This document shows positions 5,859 through 8,851 of a stretch of DNA of 8,851 nucleotides, one piece after another. The translations under genes were made by a program, and so were the position numbers. The notes below the pieces were generated by a model that saw only the letters and a list, made by a program, of their open reading frames with translations, did not search any database and was not told where the DNA came from. How positions within the stretch are numbered: position 1 is the first letter of the stretch; each line of letters begins with the position of its first letter. Source of the stretch: Chamaesiphon sp. (GTDB taxonomy: Bacteria; Cyanobacteriota; Cyanobacteriia; Cyanobacteriales; Chamaesiphonaceae); NCBI GenBank assembly GCA_026785875.1, contig JAJAZF010000561.1, forward strand, positions 1 to 8,851. The letters are read 5' to 3'.

Positions 5859-6884
5859 TTAGTCAGCGCGACTTGCCTTTAACTTCAGTTGTAGATCGCT
5901 CCAGCGAACATTAATTAGATTTGAGAGAATAACGTTAGCCGTTTTAAAGCGATCGCTAGGACCGATTCCAACTGCCATCATCCCCGCCGCGATCGCCGCT
6001 TCAACCCCAACAGCAGCATCTTCAACCACCACACATTGAGAGGGTTTCAGCTCAAGTAAATTTGCGGCAAAGACAAACAGATCGGGTGCGGGTTTAGGCT
6101 GCTGGACACTATTCCCATCCGCGATCTCATCTACCGCACGACTGGGAAACGTCTGTTGTAGCCACTCGTAGACAGCTACAGCCTTTTCGAGATGCCACTG
6201 CACCATCCGATTGGTCAAAGCATTGTTATTGACCCGCTCATGGTATTCATCGGCTCCAATCACCCCGCACAGTTCATACCGTTCCTGCTCGGCGTGCCAC
6301 TCCAAGCGGCTCATCCAGAACAACGCCGTGTCGAGGATGATTTCAGCCCCATAGTCGCGCAGCCAGTGGTCGTCGCCCGTTGCCTGCCAGTAGTGCCAGA
6401 CCGCATAGGCAATGTCAGCACTCAAATGAATTTCGCGATCGCGACACCAGATGCGGACTACTTCTGCATAAGGGTCGGTCGATATCGACGTTTGGGGCGT
6501 TGCCTCGCCAGTGGTGGCACTTTCCCAGGCAAACATTGCCCCCTTGTAGCCGCTATGGGCGGCTTTGCGACGTGCGCCCGCTAGGGTGTGGTAGCGATAG
6601 GTGAGCAAGCTGCGGGCGATCGCGGGTTGCGTAAAAGTAAAAAAGGGCAGAATGAAAATTTCGGTATCCCAAAAAATGTGCCCCCGATAGCCAAACCCCG
6701 ACAGGGTTTTAGCCGGAACGCTGACTCGATCGTTGCCTTCCTCAAAACTGCCCCGCGTCCCTAAATAACCATTGCCGATCGTAAAGACGGTTTCTCTAGC
6801 CCACAACTGTTCTGGATCGAAGTTCGCTTCGGTCAACGTCCAATCGGTGTAAATCAAATCACGAGAGTGTTCTGGAATTTTCAT
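5859..6884 (-). pseudogene. Collapsed GH65 disaccharide phosphorylase fused in frame to a beta-phosphoglucomutase tail
   Basis: GH65 phosphorylases (maltose, kojibiose, trehalose type) split disaccharides with phosphate to beta-glucose-1-phosphate. This 341-codon frame joins three pieces. Residues 1-50 are the GH65 N-terminus (ETVFTIGNGYLGTRGSFEEG). Residues 51-247 are part of the catalytic barrel (TLSGFGYRGHIFWDTEIF at 60-77, then GADEYHERVNNN at 210-221 with the general-acid Glu213). Residues 249-341 are the HAD C-terminus (IADGNSVQQPKPAPDLF, then CVVVEDAAVGVEAAIAAG). A normal GH65 has about 750 or more residues, so several hundred are missing at the first joint, and the second joint removes the rest of GH65 plus the HAD nucleophile and cap regions. 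Both joints keep the frame. Activity is unlikely because the second half of the barrel and HAD motif I are gone, though a stable product is possible. No good ribosome-binding site precedes the ATG at 6882-6884. Substrate specificity cannot be told. Confidence 0.85.
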
Positions 6885-6896
6885 AATGTTAGGGAG

Positions 6897-6987
6897 TCAG
6901 GTTTGGTGCGGCACTAACCCCGCAGGATCGAGGTCGTGAGTCGCCTCCACGAAAGCGGTGCCGTCGATGTTGGAAACGAAGCGGCAG
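6897..6987 (-). pseudogene. Glucose-6-phosphate isomerase remnant
   Basis: The frame reads CRFVSNIDGTAFVEATHDLD, then PAG, then LVPHQT and a TGA (6897-6899). The first part matches the highly conserved isomerase segment FVSNVDGT...LDP; the last resembles the later LVPH(R/K)TF.GN segment. The two are normally far apart, so an internal deletion joins them in frame. The enzyme interconverts glucose-6-phosphate and fructose-6-phosphate. Only about 30 codons remain, so it is a relic. It directly follows the aldolase relic and precedes the GH65 start by 12 nt. Confidence 0.7.
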
Positions 6988-6988
6988 G

Positions 6989-7144
6989 TCAGGTCGCAAC
7001 GTCAACGCCCAAGGTGCTTGCGCAGCGAGCTAACGCCTGTGCATTTGCTTCGATGCCACCACGGCTAGGAATGTCAGAGCCGATCGTAATCACCGCCCGC
7101 CACTTAGCAAAACGAGCACCCAACGGTTCATCCGCTTCAACGGA
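6989..7144 (-). pseudogene. Class I fructose-bisphosphate aldolase remnant
   Basis: The minus-strand frame reads LGARFAKWRAVITIGSDIPS, then RGGIEANAQALARCA, and ends at a TGA (6989-6991). This matches the diagnostic class I aldolase block GARFAKWRAVI.IG..IPS..CI.ANA.ALARYA. About 51 codons remain of roughly 300-350; the N-terminus and the Schiff-base lysine region are absent. It begins right at the PRC-barrel stop codon (7146-7148) and runs into the isomerase relic, so deletions have removed everything between the two conserved blocks. Confidence 0.8.
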
Positions 7145-7145
7145 T

Positions 7146-7920
7146 CTACTCCTTAGCAGTCGATTTATTGTCCCAGTAGCCTGGGCGATTGTAATGCCGA
7201 TGCAGACTTGTCTCGTAATCTCGCGATGGCAGCGAATCTTCTGTATATGCTGGGGCTTGCTTGATGGTTTCGCGGGGAAGATTGACGAAGACTTTTGACT
7301 CGTTCCAACTCACGCGATCGATCCATTGCGGTGCCAGCAGGATCTTTTTCCCAGGCCACCAATTGCGGGTATCGACGATGAGATACCGAATCGCCCACGT
7401 CTGTTCATCAATGATGAAATCCTCAATGTGACCCAGTTCGCCGTCTGTGGCTTGGATGTGATAGCCAGTCACCTCACGGGTACTCCGCAAATGCGGGTCC
7501 CACTCTTGCTCGGCTGGGGTGGTTTCTTCCCATTTTTCACGGTCAGGCTCCAGACGGGGGTAGGGATAGGGATATGCTCCCCACATATAGGCACCGCCCC
7601 AATACATCGGCCATCCGTAATACCCGTTATAGTCCAGCTCGAATTGTTGGGAGACTGGTTTGTCACTGCTCAAGGAAGGACTGCTCTCAATCTGCTGTTT
7701 GGTCAAATTGATGGTGATGTGGTGCTGTTCTTGCACCACAGCGGTCAGCGCATAGGGAGAGAGCAGTACCTGCTCTCTCCCTATGCCAGTTTCCGGTGTT
7801 AGCGACCAAATAGCGAATAGTCCAGTAATAGTCATCAAAGTAGAATTCTTTAACCGTCCCGATCTCATCATCGGGGTGTGCCAGTTTGTAGCCTTCTAAG
7901 GTCTTGGCTGTAATTAACAT
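7146..7920 (-). pseudogene. Two-domain PRC-barrel protein, frameshifted by a perfect palindrome
   Basis: PRC-barrel domains are small beta-barrels found in the H subunit of photosynthetic reaction centres and in RNA-processing proteins; the function here is unknown. The first frame starts at the ATG 7918-7920 (GGAG 9 nt upstream) and reads MLITAKTLEGYKL, DDEIGTVKEFYFDDYYWTIR, YLVANTGNW. It then goes out of frame and would end in ATAPHHHQ-like junk at 7687. The second frame resumes with VLLSPYALTAVVQEQHHI, a Tyr/Trp/Pro-rich linker (YNGYYGWPMYWGGAYMWGAY), and a second PRC barrel (ELGHIEDFIIDEQTWAIRYL, then NWWPGKKILLAPQWIDRVSW), ending at TAG 7146-7148. The shift coincides with the palindrome at 7750-7786. 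Correcting one base would give about 257 residues. A split pair of products is possible but less likely. It may also be a sequencing or assembly artefact. Confidence 0.85.
7750..7786. repeat. Perfect 17-bp inverted repeat with 3-nt loop at the PRC-barrel frameshift
   Basis: GCATAGGGAGAGAGCAG (7750-7766), TAC, CTGCTCTCTCCCTATGC (7770-7786); the arms pair without mismatch. The 7750-7766 arm (read on the minus strand as CTGCTCTCTCCCTATGC) encodes the family-typical LLSPYA. The other arm occupies the place of five expected codons but is 16 nt long, giving the +1 shift. There is no T-tract, so it is not a normal terminator. Confidence 0.95.
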
Positions 7921-7947
7921 AGAAATATTCTCCATCAGAATCGATTT

Positions 7948-8274
7948 TTATTTAGAACGATAGTCAGAGCAATCAAGTGCTTGCTCGGTGAGAACGCAAG
8001 AGGGGCGTACAGTACAGCGTAAATAGTGGTTGTTTGTAAAGAAATGACAGTTCAAGCAGGGATGCTTATGGAAATAGTTGAACGTTACATTTTTTGCTCT
8101 GACCACTTCCCAAACTTTTGCCAACATCAAAATGGCAACAACCAAAATTATCGTGAAGCCAAGGTGAGATAATCCATCTCCAGATCCGATCGCGCGCTCC
8201 TGTTTTGTGAGAACTGGTTTGGTGGCGATCGGGTTAACAGCAGTCGGTTTTACTTCCATGTCATACTTATTCAT
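7948..8274 (-). CDS. Small membrane protein with a Cys-rich C-terminal domain (conserved cyanobacterial type, function unknown)
   Basis: 108 residues. Residues 1-33 are polar, a single transmembrane segment follows at about 37-57 (HLGFTIILVVAILMLAKVW), and the tail holds a compact cysteine motif: CLNC at 73-76, Cys87 (YLRCTV), Cys93 and Cys102, ending ALDCSDY. The spacing C-x2-C-x10-C-x14-C suggests a small metal site or disulfide-bonded module. I have an impression of similar small proteins in other cyanobacteria (…NP.L.C.V.P...LTEQA.DC.DY) but know no name or function. The ATG 8272-8274 is the longest start; ATG 8257-8259 is an alternative, and neither has a strong ribosome-binding site. 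It is 27 nt upstream of the PRC-barrel gene and likely co-transcribed. The shared motif at 8344-8378 lies upstream. Confidence 0.75.
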   Translation of the reverse strand: MNKYDMEVKPTAVNPIATKPVLTKQERAIGSGDGLSHLGFTIILVVAILMLAKVWEVVRAKNVTFNYFHKHPCLNCHFFTNNHYLRCTVRPSCVLTEQALDCSDYRSK

Positions 8275-8343
8275 GACTCAATTCAAATCCAGATCGGATG
8301 AAAACGCTTAATGCCATCGTGACAAGAAACCGTTTCATTTCTG

Positions 8344-8378
8344 GTATAAGTTGATTGATTACGATACAAATCGTGATT
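8344..8378 (-). promoter_or_regulatory. Conserved upstream motif, copy B
   Basis: Matches 4132-4166 at 29 of 35 positions. It lies 70 nt before the start of the small membrane protein and abuts the plus-strand ORF at 8377. On the minus strand TTGTAT and TATACC could be read as loose -35 and -10 boxes 15 nt apart, which is weak. Confidence 0.4.
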
Positions 8379-8601
8379 TAATCGTGCAATCCTCGAATCT
8401 AAACTAGATGACGTTTGGGTAACAGAAAATTATGAAACGATTCTGGATGTAGAGGATGCGATCGCATCTTTATGTCGTCAGTATCCAGGCATAAATTATG
8501 TGAGGAAAGAGTGCGTCAATGACGATCCAGATTTTCTATCGATCGCCGCAGGATGGGCAAATTCACAGCTCGAATCTATGCTCGTCGCACAACCAGTTTA
8601 G
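8377..8601 (+). pseudogene. ORF without a start codon, unknown family
   Basis: A 74-codon open frame ends at TAG 8599-8601 and has a protein-like composition: KLDDVWVTENYETILDVEDA, then IASLCRQYPGINYVRKECVN and FLSIAAGWANSQLESML. An in-frame TGA (8374-8376) lies just before it, and there is no ATG, GTG or TTG until a GTG about 40 codons in. It therefore looks like the body of a small gene that lost its beginning, or one with an upstream frameshift (a GTG in another frame at about 8384 would read VQSSNLN). I do not recognise the family. A hairpin follows directly, which supports a real transcript end here. Confidence 0.4.
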
Positions 8602-8610
8602 ATCGTGACC

Positions 8611-8638
8611 CAATACGGTTCGGTTAATAACCGTATTG
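8611..8638 (+). terminator. Hairpin after the 8377-8601 ORF, possible terminator
   Basis: CAATACGGTT, an 8-nt loop, then AACCGTATTG: a perfect 10-bp stem, 9 nt after the ORF stop. It is followed by AATGGCTTTTG, so the T-run is short and displaced; intrinsic termination is plausible but not certain. Confidence 0.5.
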
Positions 8639-8696
8639 AATGGCTTTTGTGAAATACCGATCGCGACTAGTAAATAAAGTATAGGGAGTATTTAAT

Positions 8697-8851
8697 CTGA
8701 TTTCGATCGAGTCCCAACTAACGCCACTGGAAATTGAAACGGCGATTACCAGTGGCATTCGATCGCAATGCCTTATTAGCTGTCCGCAAGATCCAGGTGG
8801 AGACGATCGATCATCAGGTAAAACTCCGTGGCAACGTGAAAAATTTTACCG
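8697..8851 (+). pseudogene. BON-domain protein, 5' part: CTG at the start position and a one-base frameshift; runs off the window
   Basis: BON domains are small modules of periplasmic, osmotic-stress or membrane-associated proteins. GGAG (8685-8688) lies 8 nt before CTG 8697-8699, where an ATG would be expected. The frame reads LISIESQLTPLEIETAITSG and IRS up to 8765. From 8767 the homology continues one frame over as NALLAVRKIQVETIDHQVKL and RGNVKNFT, a BON-like pattern. Dropping the C at 8766 restores one continuous frame (IRS-NALLAVRK). Continued in its own frame, the first reading gives no recognisable domain. The gene thus has two lesions in 70 nt: a non-canonical start and a +1 shift. 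CTG can occasionally initiate, so the frameshift is the stronger evidence. The rest lies beyond the window. Confidence 0.65.

Noticed and set aside
7750..7786. The palindrome as an intrinsic terminator or programmed frameshift signal
   Set aside because: There is no following T-tract and it sits inside a conserved domain. No slippery heptamer precedes it, and the codon count shows a real one-base excess at the domain position, which favours mutation.

Overview
The DNA is almost certainly cyanobacterial. The HIP1 octamer GCGATCGC recurs throughout (for example at 1740, 2440, 2771 and 8458). A dispersed family of short GC-rich palindromic repeats of the GTAGGC / GTCTCG / TTGGCG type is also present. 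Several products belong to families seen mainly in cyanobacteria (DUF3122, a two-domain PRC-barrel protein, a small Cys-rich membrane protein). The genus cannot be read from the sequence.

Layout: apart from the right end, all recognisable genes are on the minus strand, so the transcriptional order runs from right to left. It is: a small Cys-rich membrane protein (8274-7948); a frameshifted PRC-barrel gene (7920-7146); short remnants of a class I fructose-bisphosphate aldolase and of a glucose-6-phosphate isomerase (7144-6897); a collapsed GH65 disaccharide phosphorylase joined in frame to the tail of a beta-phosphoglucomutase-like HAD gene (6884-5859); a tnpB-only insertion element with matching end hairpins (5795-4191); an intact SDR oxidoreductase (3985-3170); a truncated and repeat-interrupted second HAD gene (3170-2641); an exported rhodanese (2570-2022); an exported DUF3122 protein (1957-1412); and an intact PPK2 polyphosphate kinase (1278-346). 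On the plus strand at the right end lie an ORF without a start codon (8377-8601), a hairpin, and the beginning of a damaged BON-domain gene running off the window.

How the genes fit together: the broken genes form one coherent pathway. GH65 phosphorylase yields beta-glucose-1-phosphate, beta-phosphoglucomutase converts it to glucose-6-phosphate, the isomerase makes fructose-6-phosphate, and aldolase acts further down glycolysis. The window therefore looks like an accessory carbohydrate island in advanced decay. The SDR, PPK2, DUF3122 and TnpB genes stay open. The rhodanese gene is also open but carries a short insert next to its active site.

The most interesting signals are mutational and structural. 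A perfect 17-bp palindrome sits exactly at the PRC-barrel frameshift and looks like a template-switch event. Repeat elements have inserted into three genes, two of them in frame. Two 34-nt hairpins with compensatory base changes flank the TnpB element. An 18-bp direct repeat flanks the rhodanese-DUF3122 pair and overlaps both the stop of the HAD gene and the start of PPK2. All family names come from recognising protein motifs by eye, without database searches.
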